DNA from: Minicystis rosea
Lineage (GTDB): Bacteria > Myxococcota_A > Polyangia > Polyangiales > Polyangiaceae
NCBI GenBank assembly: GCA_001931535.1
Contig: CP016211.1
Span: 3,128,501-3,192,500 of the forward strand
Direction: 5' to 3'
Length of the DNA stretch: 64,000 nucleotides
The position numbers and the translations under genes were made by a program. Positions 9,215-17,736 of the stretch are shown here, in pieces. Each line of letters begins with the position of its first letter. The first letter of the stretch is position 1. The notes beneath the pieces are model-generated. The model ran no database searches. It was given only the letters and a program-made list of their open reading frames with translations, and was not told the DNA's origin.

Positions 9215-10057
9215 ATGCGGGCGTACGCCCCGGTCGTGCGTGCTCGTGCGACGGCGATCGCTGCGGCCCTCGCGCTCGCCGTCGGAACCGAAACGACCGC
9301 GGCGCGCGCCGAGCCGCCGCAAGCGCAGATGCGCTTCGATCCGGATCTCGACGTGACCGTCTCGATCTTCGCGGGCTCGGCGTGGCTCGTCACGGAGATC
9401 GACAAGCGCAACTTCGCGCCCGATGCGTGCCGCATCTGCGATCGAAAGCTCGATGGGCTCGATGCTTCCGCGCGGAAGGCGCTCCTCTGGAAGAGCCCGG
9501 AGACGGCCGCGAGCTTGAGCAACATCACCGTCTTCGGGGTCGCGCCGATGAGCGCGCTCGGGCTCTCGGCGCTGGCTGCGTGGCACGATCATCGACAGCA
9601 GAACATCCCCGCGGATGCGCTGCTCATCGTGCAGGCGTCACTCCTCGCCATGGATCTCAATCAGCTCACCAAGTACGTCACCGGCCGCGCGCGTCCCTAC
9701 GTGCGCTTCGGCAACCGCGCGGTGCTCGACGGCGAGCCGGATCCGTACGACGCGAACCTTTCGTTCTTCTCGGGTCACACCACGGCAGCGTTCGCGCTCG
9801 CGGCGTCGAGCGGCACGGTGGCGACGTTGCGACATTACCGATGGGCGCCGTGGGTGTGGGCGCAGGGGCTCGCGATTGGCTTGGTTTCAGGCTATTTGCG
9901 CATCGCCGCCGATCGGCATTACCTCACGGACGTGCTCACCGGCGCGGTGATGGGCGCGGCCGTCGGGTTCGCGGTGCCCTTCCTGCACCGGCCCGGCCGT
10001 TCGTTCACCATCGGCCCCGTCGCCGGACCGGGGCTCGGCATCGTGGGAACGTGGTGA
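9215..10057 (+). CDS. PAP2-family (type 2 phosphatidic acid) phosphatase, exported
   Basis: A 280-residue protein starting at ATG 9215. It has a signal peptide (TAIAAALALAVGTETTAARA) with an AxA-type cleavage site, then several hydrophobic segments. The three phosphatase motifs are intact: KYVTGRARP (KX6RP), SFFSGHTT (SGH) and SGYLRIAADRHYLTD (RX5HX3D). The family dephosphorylates lipid phosphates such as phosphatidate or undecaprenyl pyrophosphate on the periplasmic face; the substrate cannot be told from sequence. Two cysteines near residue 75 (DACRICDRK) are an individual feature. The Mug gene follows after 3 nt, so the two are probably one transcript. Confidence 0.85.
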   Translation: MRAYAPVVRARATAIAAALALAVGTETTAARAEPPQAQMRFDPDLDVTVSIFAGSAWLVTEIDKRNFAPDACRICDRKLDGLDASARKALLWKSPETAASLSNITVFGVAPMSALGLSALAAWHDHRQQNIPADALLIVQASLLAMDLNQLTKYVTGRARPYVRFGNRAVLDGEPDPYDANLSFFSGHTTAAFALAASSGTVATLRHYRWAPWVWAQGLAIGLVSGYLRIAADRHYLTDVLTGAVMGAAVGFAVPFLHRPGRSFTIGPVAGPGLGIVGTW

Positions 10058-10060
10058 GAC

Positions 10061-10633
10061 ATGGAGATACCGCGCCGGCCGACCCGGGCCGAGATCCTCG
10101 CCGCCAAAGACAAGAAGGTGCCCGACGTGATCGCGCCGGGGCTCGCGGTGCTCTTCTGCGGCATCAACCCGGGCCTCTACACGGCGGCGGTCGGGCACCA
10201 TTTCGCGCGGCCGGGCAATCGGTTCTGGCCGGCGCTCCATGCGGGTGGCTTCACCGATCGCGTGCTGTCTCCGTACGAAGAGCGACGGCTGCTCGATCTC
10301 GGCTACGGGATCACCAACATTGTCGAGCGCGCCACGGCGACCGCCGACGAGCTCACGCCCGACGAGCTCCGCGAGGGTGGCAAGCGGCTCGCGGCGAAGG
10401 TGCGAAAGATGGAGCCGGCATGGCTCGCGGTGGTGGGGATCAGCGCCTACCGCGAAGCATTCGCCCGGCCCAAAGCGACGCTTGGCCCGCAGGACGAGAC
10501 CTTCGGGGATACGCGCATCTGGGTGCTGCCCAATCCGAGCGGGCTCAACGCGCACTACGGCGCGAAGCGGTTGGGCGAGATGTTCGGCGCGCTGCGGGCC
10601 GCCGTGAGCACGTCGACGCTGCGCCGTCCGTGA
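10061..10633 (+). CDS. mug: G/U mismatch-specific DNA glycosylase (Mug/TDG family)
   Basis: Removes uracil, thymine or ethenocytosine opposite guanine in base-excision repair. The 190-residue length fits Mug. The water-activating motif GINPG occurs in VLFCGINPGLYTAAVGHHFA, where the Asn is the key residue of this family. The minor-groove insertion motif is LPNPSGLNAHYGAKRL. The motif GYGITNIVERATATADEL also matches the family. The gene begins 3 nt after the PAP2 stop. Confidence 0.9.
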   Translation: MEIPRRPTRAEILAAKDKKVPDVIAPGLAVLFCGINPGLYTAAVGHHFARPGNRFWPALHAGGFTDRVLSPYEERRLLDLGYGITNIVERATATADELTPDELREGGKRLAAKVRKMEPAWLAVVGISAYREAFARPKATLGPQDETFGDTRIWVLPNPSGLNAHYGAKRLGEMFGALRAAVSTSTLRRP

Positions 10634-10717
10634 ACGCCTCCCGTTCGCCGCGCGACGCCGCCTGCCCCTTCTCACGCCGCGCTTCCCGCGACGTCCCGCG
10701 GCGTATAGATCGCGGCG

Positions 10718-11554
10718 ATGGCCGACAACACCGTGACGCTCGACAAGATCAAGCACGTGCGCGCTCGGGTCGAGGTGAGCATGGTCGATGCCAAGTCCGC
10801 GCTGATCGCCGCCGGCGGCGACGTCGAAGCGGCCGTGCGCGCGCTCATGACGCCGGAGCAGATCACGCGCGACCGGAACGCGGCGATCGCCGAGCAGATC
10901 GTGGCCGAGGCGAGCCGCGCCAAGCCGCCGCCCGCGCCCGCCGGCCCGCCGCCGCGCGTGGTCACCATGAACGGCGCGACGTTGCACGCGATCCTGGCTC
11001 ACACGCCCGCGCTCGAGCCGTTCACGGCGGCGGTGCACCCGGCCTGCCATCTCGCGCGCATCCAGGAGCGCTGGGATCGCTTCGGTGACGGCAGCTCACA
11101 GCGCACGACGATCGCCGATTTCGTCCTCGCGCCGGATGGGATCGAGCTCGCGCGCACGGCGGCCTTCACGGCCACGGCGTTCGGCCGCAGAGGGCTGCGG
11201 CGCCTCCCGCGTGACCGCGAACGAGCGCGCGACGCGTTCGAGGACGGCACGTGCTGCCTGCGTGTTTGGCCCGCGCGCGCCGTTCTCATGAGCGGGCTCG
11301 CCGACGTGCTGCGCGTCGACCTGCTCGTCCCTTCGAGCGACGACGAAGGGCGCGCGCTGGTCGCACCGAAGATCGCCGCGGTCGCGGCCGAGCGCGGGGT
11401 CGACCTGCTGACCGGCGCGCAGCACGAGCGCCTCTTCGAGCTCGGCGCGCTCGATCCGAGCGAGACATCGGCCGAGGCGGTGTTCCGCACGCGTGGCGAC
11501 CGCGTGCTCGCGGTGGCGCTGCGCGGCGGGGAGATCGAGATCGATCTGCGGTAG
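10718..11554 (+). CDS. Unknown protein with an EF-Ts/UBA-like N-terminal helical domain
   Basis: A 278-residue protein. Residues 5-45 (LDKIKHVRARVEVSMVDAKS, then ALIAAGGDVEAAVRALM) match the three-helix TS-N/UBA-like module at the N-terminus of elongation factor Ts, including the pattern VRxRxxxSMxDAKxAL-GDxxxAV. The remainder shows no EF-Ts dimerisation domain. After a Pro-rich linker comes an alpha/beta region of about 190 residues ending in FRTRGDRVLAVALRGGEIEIDLR, for which I recognise no family. It sits downstream of mug but is separated from it by 84 bp. Function unknown. Confidence 0.65.
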   Translation: MADNTVTLDKIKHVRARVEVSMVDAKSALIAAGGDVEAAVRALMTPEQITRDRNAAIAEQIVAEASRAKPPPAPAGPPPRVVTMNGATLHAILAHTPALEPFTAAVHPACHLARIQERWDRFGDGSSQRTTIADFVLAPDGIELARTAAFTATAFGRRGLRRLPRDRERARDAFEDGTCCLRVWPARAVLMSGLADVLRVDLLVPSSDDEGRALVAPKIAAVAAERGVDLLTGAQHERLFELGALDPSETSAEAVFRTRGDRVLAVALRGGEIEIDLR

Positions 11555-11683
11555 CACGAGCGAGCATCTCCACCGCATGGCGCTCCTCGAAGAGCGGGCG
11601 TGCAGCGAATGCAAACAGGCTCGGAGGTCAGGCGGCCTCTTGCCCCATCTTCGAGGCCGAGGGCTTCACCAAAGCTCCAGCGC

Positions 11684-12166
11684 TCAGGCCTTGAATGGCA
11701 GCGCTTGCTGGGTACCTTCGCCTTTGCCGCGGCGGCGCACGGGCTTTGGTGGGAGGCCGGCTGCCGCAGCAGCGGCGGCCTCTTCCGCATCGCGGATCAG
11801 GCAGCGCGGGCACGGCTCCGGGCGCGGTGCGGGCGCCGTTTCCAGATCGCCGCGGCCGCGGGCGACCTCCGACAAGACCAAGGAGCGCAGCGCGCGCACG
11901 GCGGCGCGTTGCTCGACGGCGGCGCGGCGGAGGCGGAGGACGGCGTCGTGGAGCGCGCGCGAAGGCGCGTCGATGCGCGCGACCTCGGTGTGCGCGCAGC
12001 CGTCGTGGATCGTGTCGTCGCCGCCGCAGGCGATGCAGATGCGGCCGAGCGAGCCCGCGTCTTCCTCACGGTTCGCGGGGAGATCGTCGTCGAGGAAGAC
12101 ATCGGCGACGTCATCGGGAGGCGGAGGATCCTCGAGCTCGACGGCGGCGAGCTTGCGGGCACGCAT
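11684..12166 (-). CDS. Hypothetical protein with CxxC (zinc-ribbon-like) motifs
   Basis: A 160-residue protein. It has an acidic N-terminus, then RICIACGGDDTIHDGCAHTE (CxxC plus a further Cys and His), a central helical Arg/Ala stretch that could form a coiled coil (RALHDAVLRLRRAAVEQRAAV) and a second CPRCL motif near residue 120. The tail GEGTQQALPFKA has a defined, non-random look. Cysteine pairs suggest zinc binding. No family is recognised. The stop is 130 bp from the end of the convergent gene at 11554. Confidence 0.55.
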   Translation of the reverse strand: MRARKLAAVELEDPPPPDDVADVFLDDDLPANREEDAGSLGRICIACGGDDTIHDGCAHTEVARIDAPSRALHDAVLRLRRAAVEQRAAVRALRSLVLSEVARGRGDLETAPAPRPEPCPRCLIRDAEEAAAAAAAGLPPKPVRRRGKGEGTQQALPFKA

Positions 12167-12205
12167 TGAACGAGAGCTAACAGGATACTGTTCACATGTC
12201 CAGCA

Positions 12206-13057
12206 TCAGCGATGCTGATGGGCGGCGGCCACGAAGCGGCGCACGCGCTCGACGTCGACCGGATGCTCGCAGATGCCGTCTTCCTTGATGCTGGAGCCGA
12301 CGATGACACCGTCGGCCACGCCGAGGAAGGCCGCGATGTTCTCCTCCGCAGCGCCGCTGCCGATGAGGATCGGGCGATCGCCCGCGAGGCGCTTGGCTTC
12401 GCGCACTTTGTCGAGATCGGGCGCGTCGCCCGTCATGCGGCCGGAGACGATGAGCGCGTCCGCGCCGGAGAAGCGCGTCCACTCGATGTGGGTCGCGAGG
12501 TCGATGCCGGGGAAGCGCACCGAGTGCTTCTTGTCCACGTCGGCGAGGATCTTGATGTGCTCGGCCCCGAGGTCTTTGCGGCGGCGCATGAGATCGGCGG
12601 CGCAGCCTTCGTCCCACGAGCCCGCCTCCCACACGCCGGCGCCCGTGAGCATGCACACGCGGATGAAGCTCGCGCCCGCGGCCAGCGCGATCGCGAGGCA
12701 GGCGACGCCGCCGTTGTGCACGAGGTTGATCCCGAAGGGCAGCTTCACGCCCTGCCCCACCGCGCGCGCCACGACGGCGTGCGACGCGATGCTCTCGGGC
12801 GGCAGATGCGGGCCCGCGCGAAACGGGATGTCCCACATGTTCTCGATGATCAGACCATCGACGCCGCCTTCGGCGAGCGCGTGCGCGTCACGCAGGGCGT
12901 GCTCGATGATGGTGTCGATCCCGTAGCCGGTGTAGCCGGGCGCGCCCGGCAGTGGCCAACAATGGACCATGCCGATGACGGGCTTCTTCCGGCCGAAAAG
13001 GGCCTCGAGATCCGGGAGGCGAAGCGCGTCGAGGCGGCTCTTCCAGGGCGGGATCAT
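12206..13057 (-). CDS. BtpA/SgcQ-family protein (TIM-barrel)
   Basis: A 283-residue protein matching BtpA/SgcQ: KPVIGMVHCWPLPGAPGY near the N-terminus, then GVDGLIIENMWDIPF, KLPFGINLVHNG and a C-terminal GADALIVSGRMTGDAPDLDKV. BtpA was named for a photosystem I biogenesis defect in cyanobacteria and SgcQ for an E. coli sugar cluster; the barrel suggests a phosphosugar or nucleotide-sugar substrate, but the activity is not established. Its ATG overlaps the TGA of the upstream PfkB kinase gene by 4 nt (13054-13057), so the two products probably act in one pathway. Confidence 0.85.
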   Translation of the reverse strand: MIPPWKSRLDALRLPDLEALFGRKKPVIGMVHCWPLPGAPGYTGYGIDTIIEHALRDAHALAEGGVDGLIIENMWDIPFRAGPHLPPESIASHAVVARAVGQGVKLPFGINLVHNGGVACLAIALAAGASFIRVCMLTGAGVWEAGSWDEGCAADLMRRRKDLGAEHIKILADVDKKHSVRFPGIDLATHIEWTRFSGADALIVSGRMTGDAPDLDKVREAKRLAGDRPILIGSGAAEENIAAFLGVADGVIVGSSIKEDGICEHPVDVERVRRFVAAAHQHR

Positions 13058-14040
13058 GCGGACGGCACGTCTAGCACGGCGAGCGCCGCGAGCTCACCGT
13101 GCTCCGTGAGGAAGGTGCGAACCTCGGCGAGGGACGGGAGCGCTTCCGCGGCGCCGGCGCGCGTGGCGGTGAGCGCGCCCAGGGCGTTGCCCAAACAGCC
13201 GGCCGCTTCGATGGAAGCGCCGCGCGCGAGCGCGAGGAGGAAGCCCGCGACGAAGGCGTCGCCGCAGCCGGTGGTGTCGCGCGCGGCCACCGTGAAGCCG
13301 GGCAGACAGATCCACGCATCGTCGCCGACGGTGCAGCCCGTGCGGCCGAGCTTCACGGCGATGCTCACGCCCGAGAAGCGCTCGATGGCCCACATGGAGG
13401 CCACGGACATGGCGTCGTGCGACGCGAGCGATGGGTCGAGGGCGCAGGCGAACGCGTGCATCTCGCGCTCGTTGCCGAGGAGCGCGCGGAGGCGCGGGAC
13501 GAGCTCGATCACCAGCTCGGGCGCGGCGTCGATGAGCGGCAGGCAGAGGTCGAGCGACACCGGGACACCGCGACGCTGAGCCTCCGCGACGAGGTCGAGC
13601 GTCGTCGCGCGCTGCGCGCCTTCGAGGAGCGCGTGCCCGCCCACGTGGAGCCACGACACCTCGCGAAAGATCGCCTCGGCGTCGGCTTCGGCGAGCGCCA
13701 CGTTGGCGCCGCGATGACTGAAGAACGTGCGCTCGCCGCCCGGCGAGACCGCGGCGAAACAGAGGCCCGTCGCGATGACGAGATCGCGCTGCACCGCCGA
13801 GAGATCCACGCCGGCGCTCTTGGCCGCGCGCAGGGCGACGTCCGCCGCCGGATCCGTCCCGACCCGCGCGAAGAGGCGCGCCCGCGCGTCGAGCCTCGCG
13901 ATCGCCGTGGCCACGTTGGCGCTCGATCCACCGCTCGTCCAACCGAGCCCGAGGAGCGGGCTGTCATCTCCTTCGCGAGGGAAGCGCGCGAGCGTCGCGC
14001 TCACGTCCGCGTTGGCGTCACCGGCGACGAGGAACACCAT
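13054..14040 (-). CDS. PfkB-family carbohydrate/nucleoside kinase
   Basis: A 328-residue ribokinase-like kinase. It shows the N-terminal GDANADV and GGSSANVATAIARLDARARLF signature and the C-terminal PfkB signature around DTTGCGDAFVAGFLLAL, whose GCGD holds the catalytic Asp. The ATG at 14040 fits the usual start of the family; the upstream in-frame ATG at 14172 adds an Arg/Gly-rich stretch that looks non-coding. It is the first gene of a two-gene operon with the BtpA-family gene and is divergent from the AAA+ operon. The substrate (sugar or nucleoside) is not identifiable. Confidence 0.85.
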   Translation of the reverse strand: MVFLVAGDANADVSATLARFPREGDDSPLLGLGWTSGGSSANVATAIARLDARARLFARVGTDPAADVALRAAKSAGVDLSAVQRDLVIATGLCFAAVSPGGERTFFSHRGANVALAEADAEAIFREVSWLHVGGHALLEGAQRATTLDLVAEAQRRGVPVSLDLCLPLIDAAPELVIELVPRLRALLGNEREMHAFACALDPSLASHDAMSVASMWAIERFSGVSIAVKLGRTGCTVGDDAWICLPGFTVAARDTTGCGDAFVAGFLLALARGASIEAAGCLGNALGALTATRAGAAEALPSLAEVRTFLTEHGELAALAVLDVPSA

Positions 14041-14286
14041 GATCGAGCCGCGTGGTAGCGCCGTCCGATCGTCGCGTCCATCGCCACCTCCATCCGATCC
14101 GCCCCGTCTGCGCATCTCGAGGCTGCGCGCGTGGCGCATGCACGTGTTGTTCGATGCGGATCGCGCTCGCATTCACGTGCTCGCGCGAGCATCGCACCAC
14201 GCGATGGCATCCACGCCCGAATCGGCCGGTGACCGCTCGGAGCCGAACTTGCGCGTTCCCGAGCGATCGGGTCTCCTCGCGCCGAG

Positions 14287-17200
14287 ATGTCGTCTTCGTC
14301 CGCACGCGATCGGCCCGCACGCACGGCGCGCACGCATGTGCTCGTCAACGAGCAGTTCGATGGCCACTGCCTCGTGCACCCGGTCACGGCCCCCGCGCTC
14401 GCGGCATACGCCCGCGAAGAGGATGCGATCGCCGAGCTGTCGCTCTTCCTGCGCGAGCACTTCGCGCGGACCGCGCCGGAGGAGGTGAGCCGGCTCTCGC
14501 TGCCGGATCGCGCCGCCGTGATGGAGGTCGCCGTCGTGCTGCCGCGCGAGGATCCCGCGCGCCGTCGCGAGGCCGACGACGTGCCGGTGACGTTCCTCTG
14601 CATCGTCGTGCCGGCGCGCAGCACGCGCGATGGATCGAGCGCTCCGCCGCGCGTCACGGATCCCGATCACGACGACGTGTGGGTCCTCTGCCCGGTCCTC
14701 GATCATGCTTTCTACTTGGAGCGGGGCGAGCCGCTCGAGGAGTCCGCGCGCGCCGAGATTCGCAGGATCGTGGGCGCGCTCGATCTCGACATGTGGGATC
14801 GGCTCGGGCTCCTGCCGCCGCGGGCGCATCGGATCGAGGTGCTCGAGGTGCCGCTGCCCGACGCCCGAGCCGCCGACGAGGCGTCGCGCCACGCCGACAT
14901 CGAGGAGCGCGCGCGCCGCAGGCGGGCCGAGTCCGCGCTGCGCCAGGTGGCCACGCCGCTCTCGACCCTCGCCCATCGGGCGCCGAAGGTGCCGCTCGTG
15001 GCGCGCGAGACGGAGCTCGCCACGCTGCGCTCGCTGCTCGACGGACGGGAGCGGCTCGGTGTGCTCCTCGTCGGCGCGGAGCACGCGGGCAAGACGGCGA
15101 TCATGCGCGCCTACGCGGCCGCGACCGAGCGGCAGGTGTGGGCCACGTCGGGGGCGCAGCTCATCGCGGGGATGAGCGGCCTCGGGCAATGGCAGGAGCG
15201 CATCCGCGACGTGATGGATGCCGTCGCCACGCTCGACGCCGTGCTCTATTTCGAGAGCCTCGACGATCTCTTGGCCGAGCGGGTCGAGGACGGCGGCGTC
15301 GACTTCGCGGGCGCGATGCGATCGTGGCTCGACGAAGGAAAGGTCCGCGTCGCCGCCGAGATCCGAGCCGATCGGCTCGACGCGGTGGAGGGCCGTTACT
15401 GGGCCTTCTTCGCGGGCTTGAGCCGGCTGCGCGTCGATCCGCTCTCGCCCGAAAACACGCGCCTCGCGCTCGAGCGGCGCGTCGCGCACGACGCCCTCGT
15501 CGAGCCCGAGAGGCCGCGCCTCGCCGCCGACGCGATCCCACCGCTCGTCGATCTGGCCGAGCGCTATCTCCCGTACGGCGCCTTCCCCGGCAAGGCGATG
15601 CACCTCTACGACGACCTGCGGGCGGCGCACGAGAAAGATCGTTTGAGCTCCAACGAACCGCCCCTCATCGGCCGGCGCGAGCTCTACCAGGTCTTCTCCA
15701 TCGCGACCGGCGTGCCCGAGATGCTCCTCCGCGACGACGCGCCGCTGCGCATCGAGGACGTCGCCGCCGCGCTCCACAAGCACGTCATCGGGCAGGAGGA
15801 GGCCATCCTCCGGCTGTCGGAGACGATCGGCGTGGTGAAGGCGGGCCTCGCGCCTTCGGGCAAGCCGCTCTCGACGTTCCTCTTCATCGGGCCGACCGGC
15901 GTGGGCAAGACGGAGCTCAGCCGCGCGCTGGCTGCGTATCTCTTCGGCTCGCCGGATCGCATGGTCCGCTTCGACATGAGCGAGTTCATGACGCCGGACG
16001 CCGCCGAGCGGCTCATCCGCGGCACGGACAGCGCCGATGGTCTGCTCACGAGGCGGGTGCGCGAGCAGCCGTTCTGCGTGCTGCTCCTCGACGAGATCGA
16101 GAAGGCGCATCCGGCGGTCTTCGATCTACTGCTGCAGGTGGCCGGCGAAGGGCGGCTCAGCGACGCGCGCGGGCGCACCGCGTACTTCCACAACGCCATC
16201 CTGATCATGACCTCGAACCTCGGCGCCGGGGAGCGGCGCACGCCCGCGGGCTTCACCTCCGGGTCGTCGTCGGACACGGCGCACTACCAGCGCATCGTGG
16301 CCGAGAGCTTCCGCCAGGAGTTCGTGGGCCGCATCGATCGCATCGTGCCCTTTCGATCGCTGACGCGCGCCGAGGTGCGCGACGTGGCGCGGCTCGGCGT
16401 GAATCGCCTCAGCCAGCGCAGCGGGATCGCGGAGGCCGGCTGCGTGCTCGCGGTGAGCGACGGCGCGCTCACGAAGCTCGCCGACGAAGGCTACTCGGAG
16501 ACGTTCGGCGCCCGCGCGCAACGGCGGCATCTGGACGAGCACCTGGCGGCGCCGCTCTCGCGGCTCCTCTCGGCGCTCGGCGGCGAGGCTCGGGACCTGA
16601 CCATCGACGTCACGCTCGCGAGCGAGCCGGATCTCGATCGCGAAGGGGTCGTCGTCACCACCGCCGAGGCCGGCGGTCTCCGCTTCGTCGCGCGGCGAAA
16701 GCGGCGCGCCCAACGGGCGGAGGACGCGTCGGATCACGGGCGCATCGGCTTCCTCCGCCGCGAGCTCGATGCGTATCGGGAGCTCGACTCCTTGATGCAG
16801 ATGAAGGACCAGATCGACTTCCTGCTCACGCAGCTCAACCTGACCGACAAGGAGAAGCGCGACGGGCGCATCCAACGCGAGCAGGGGGAGCTGTCCGCCG
16901 ATCACCACCGGCTCGATGCGCTGTGGAGGCGGCTCATGTCCGCGCAGGAGGAGCTCCACGCCGTGGAAGAGCTGGCCCTCGTCGGGCTCTTCGAAGGGCA
17001 ACCCATCGGCGCCCTGGTGGACGACGCGGAGAAGGCGTTCGACGCGTTCCAGCGCGCGCTGCCCTATGCGCTCGTGGCGCTCCAGCCGCGGCGCGACGCG
17101 ATCACGATCGTGCTCGACGAGCTCGACGAAGGCGCGCTCGATCGTTGGCTCCGGCCCCTCCTCGACGAGATGCCGAAGCGCGGGTGGAGCGCGCTCGTGC

Positions 17201-17736
17201 ACGTGGCCGGACAGCAAGGCGATGGGTGGCCCGCCGATCGCCGCTGGGGTCCTCCACAGAGCATGGACTGGCTGGCCCGCGAGCTCGGGACGCGATCCGG
17301 CGGCGGTCTCAAGGCCCTGCTCCTGCGCGTGAGAGGCCCGTACGCGGGCGCGTTCCTGGCGCTGGAAGCTGGCCTCCATCGCACGATCAAAGAGCGGAAG
17401 AGCGAGGGCAAAGACGACGACGAGAGCGGCAAGCTCCACCTTCACGTCCGCACCGTCGCGCTTCAGTTCGACGTCCCCGGCGACGCGTGGAACGAGCCGC
17501 ACCTCGAGCCTCCGCGGCCCGCATCGGCCAACGCGCGCAAGCGCGGCCCGGCGGCGCGGATCCACGACGAGCCAGGGCGATCGATCGTCATCGCCCGGCT
17601 CCGCACGCTGGCCATCGATCCTTCCGCCTATTGGGCGCGCTTCGACGAGATCGCGCTCACGCATCTCCTGCTCGTCGAGTCAGGCGCGCTCGATCGCGAC
17701 GACTACTTCTCGCCCGCGGCGGAGGTGCTGCCGTGA
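14287..17736 (+). CDS. ClpA/B-type double AAA+ ATPase with C-terminal release-factor PCRF-like domain (gene A of triple operon)
   Basis: A 1149-residue protein. Residues about 15-205 are a unique N-terminal domain. NBD1 has Walker A GAEHAGKT (263-270), a ClpB-like pore region GMSGLGQWQER (295-305), and a Walker B reduced to VLYFES (319-324) without the DE pair. NBD2 is canonical: GPTGVGKT (535-542), VLLLDEIEKAHP (DE at 602-603), sensor MTSNLG (641 on) and the arginine of GRID (682). From about 819 a helical region leads into a domain whose LRVRGPYAGAFLALEAGLHR (to residue 1032) aligns without gaps with the PCRF domain of release factors. No GGQ follows. The start at 14287 is tentative (weak ribosome site). 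The stop overlaps the next start by 4 nt. Confidence 0.88.
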   Translation: MSSSSARDRPARTARTHVLVNEQFDGHCLVHPVTAPALAAYAREEDAIAELSLFLREHFARTAPEEVSRLSLPDRAAVMEVAVVLPREDPARRREADDVPVTFLCIVVPARSTRDGSSAPPRVTDPDHDDVWVLCPVLDHAFYLERGEPLEESARAEIRRIVGALDLDMWDRLGLLPPRAHRIEVLEVPLPDARAADEASRHADIEERARRRRAESALRQVATPLSTLAHRAPKVPLVARETELATLRSLLDGRERLGVLLVGAEHAGKTAIMRAYAAATERQVWATSGAQLIAGMSGLGQWQERIRDVMDAVATLDAVLYFESLDDLLAERVEDGGVDFAGAMRSWLDEGKVRVAAEIRADRLDAVEGRYWAFFAGLSRLRVDPLSPENTRLALERRVAHDALVEPERPRLAADAIPPLVDLAERYLPYGAFPGKAMHLYDDLRAAHEKDRLSSNEPPLIGRRELYQVFSIATGVPEMLLRDDAPLRIEDVAAALHKHVIGQEEAILRLSETIGVVKAGLAPSGKPLSTFLFIGPTGVGKTELSRALAAYLFGSPDRMVRFDMSEFMTPDAAERLIRGTDSADGLLTRRVREQPFCVLLLDEIEKAHPAVFDLLLQVAGEGRLSDARGRTAYFHNAILIMTSNLGAGERRTPAGFTSGSSSDTAHYQRIVAESFRQEFVGRIDRIVPFRSLTRAEVRDVARLGVNRLSQRSGIAEAGCVLAVSDGALTKLADEGYSETFGARAQRRHLDEHLAAPLSRLLSALGGEARDLTIDVTLASEPDLDREGVVVTTAEAGGLRFVARRKRRAQRAEDASDHGRIGFLRRELDAYRELDSLMQMKDQIDFLLTQLNLTDKEKRDGRIQREQGELSADHHRLDALWRRLMSAQEELHAVEELALVGLFEGQPIGALVDDAEKAFDAFQRALPYALVALQPRRDAITIVLDELDEGALDRWLRPLLDEMPKRGWSALVHVAGQQGDGWPADRRWGPPQSMDWLARELGTRSGGGLKALLLRVRGPYAGAFLALEAGLHRTIKERKSEGKDDDESGKLHLHVRTVALQFDVPGDAWNEPHLEPPRPASANARKRGPAARIHDEPGRSIVIARLRTLAIDPSAYWARFDEIALTHLLLVESGALDRDDYFSPAAEVLP

